Shown piece by piece: positions 6,074-6,310 of a DNA stretch of 6,310 bases. The position numbers and the translations under genes are program-made. The notes below the pieces were generated by a model. The model was not told the DNA's origin, made no database searches, and saw only the letters and a list, made by a program, of their open reading frames with translations. Positions within the stretch are counted from its first letter, which is position 1, and every line of letters begins with the position of its first letter. Source of the DNA: Nitrososphaeraceae archaeon (GTDB lineage Archaea; Thermoproteota; Nitrososphaeria; Nitrososphaerales; Nitrososphaeraceae); assembly GCA_021155845.1 (NCBI GenBank), contig JAJNBK010000079.1:1-6310 (forward strand), given 5' to 3'.

Positions 6074-6223
6074 TTATGCTAATAGTTTTCCTGAAAGTAA
6101 ATCAAACTTTGATAATATTGAATGTCCAGTTTTATCTTTGTGATCATCAACATCTGAATGGAAAACAAAACTAGAATTACACTCATGACATGTCCACAGG
6201 AAGTTGAGATCATCAGGATGCAT
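6074..6223 (-). CDS. Single C2H2 zinc-finger mini-protein (49 aa)
   Basis: The minus-strand frame from ATG 6223 to TAA at 6074 encodes 49 residues with one complete C2H2 finger. The ligands are Cys12 and Cys15 (TCHEC) and His28 and His34 (DHKDKTGH), spaced C-x2-C-x12-H-x5-H. Aromatic and hydrophobic residues between them (Phe19, Val20, Phe21) would form the finger core. A short N-terminal segment (MHPDDLNFLW) precedes the finger, and a tail with FDLLSGKLLA follows. Tiny one-finger proteins of this type are known from ammonia-oxidising archaea and could bind nucleic acid or a protein partner; the target is unknown. No usable in-frame start lies further upstream. The TATA-like TTTAAA at 6252-6257 is about 31 bases before the ATG. 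The gene stands alone at the edge of an empty region. The match of ligand spacing, hydrophobic core and promoter makes a chance frame unlikely. Confidence 0.75.
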   Translation of the reverse strand: MHPDDLNFLWTCHECNSSFVFHSDVDDHKDKTGHSILSKFDLLSGKLLA

Positions 6224-6251
6224 TGTAATTTTGATGCTCGCATTTATGCCA

Positions 6252-6257
6252 TTTAAA
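6252..6257 (-). promoter_or_regulatory. TATA element of the C2H2 mini-protein gene
   Basis: TTTAAA is centred about 31 bases upstream of the ATG at 6223 on the minus strand. It predicts a very short leader, typical of archaeal genes. Confidence 0.35.
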
Positions 6258-6310
6258 CACTCTGTAGCTATGTATCATTAATTTTTTGATGTATATTATG
6301 ATATAATAAA

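Overview
The window is an AT-rich stretch of an archaeal chromosome. The best fit is a soil-type ammonia-oxidising archaeon (Nitrososphaeria/Thaumarchaeota, for example a Nitrosocosmicus-like lineage). Firm evidence for Archaea is an archaeal/eukaryotic-type release factor aRF1 with TASNIKS and GGQ motifs, together with archaeal TATA-like elements about 25-37 bases upstream of most starts. The narrower placement is inference. It rests on low GC, long intergenic stretches, a stand-alone receiver protein and very small zinc-finger proteins.

Layout: (1) 2-841 (+) is the 3' part of cysS (cysteinyl-tRNA synthetase), cut by the window edge. (2) 940-1092 (+) is a roughly 50-residue cysteine-rich zinc-ribbon protein with an unclear start. 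It ends three bases from the stop of the opposing gene. (3) 1096-1650 (-) is an XRE-type helix-turn-helix regulator with two CBS domains. (4) 1886-3166 (+) is prf1 (aRF1), transcribed away from the CBS regulator across a shared promoter region of about 235 bases. (5) 3727-4119 (+) is a single-domain response regulator receiver, with no histidine kinase or output domain beside it. (6) 4473-4577 (+) is a possible 34-residue protein with a TATA-like element in front and T-runs behind. (7) 5014-5460 (-) is a small exported protein with a signal peptide and an internal duplication. (8) 6074-6223 (-) is a 49-residue single C2H2 zinc-finger protein. The stretches 3167-3726, 4120-4472, 4578-5013 and 5488-6073 carry no convincing gene.

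The left half is about translation: charging of tRNA-Cys, and reading of stop codons with peptide release. A ligand-sensing regulator sits between the two. The right half is sparse accessory sequence with short signalling, exported and zinc-binding proteins, each apparently transcribed alone. No operon of a new system, mobile element, CRISPR array, tRNA or rRNA was recognised. The most useful additions are the two tiny zinc proteins and the frame conflict at the start of the first one.
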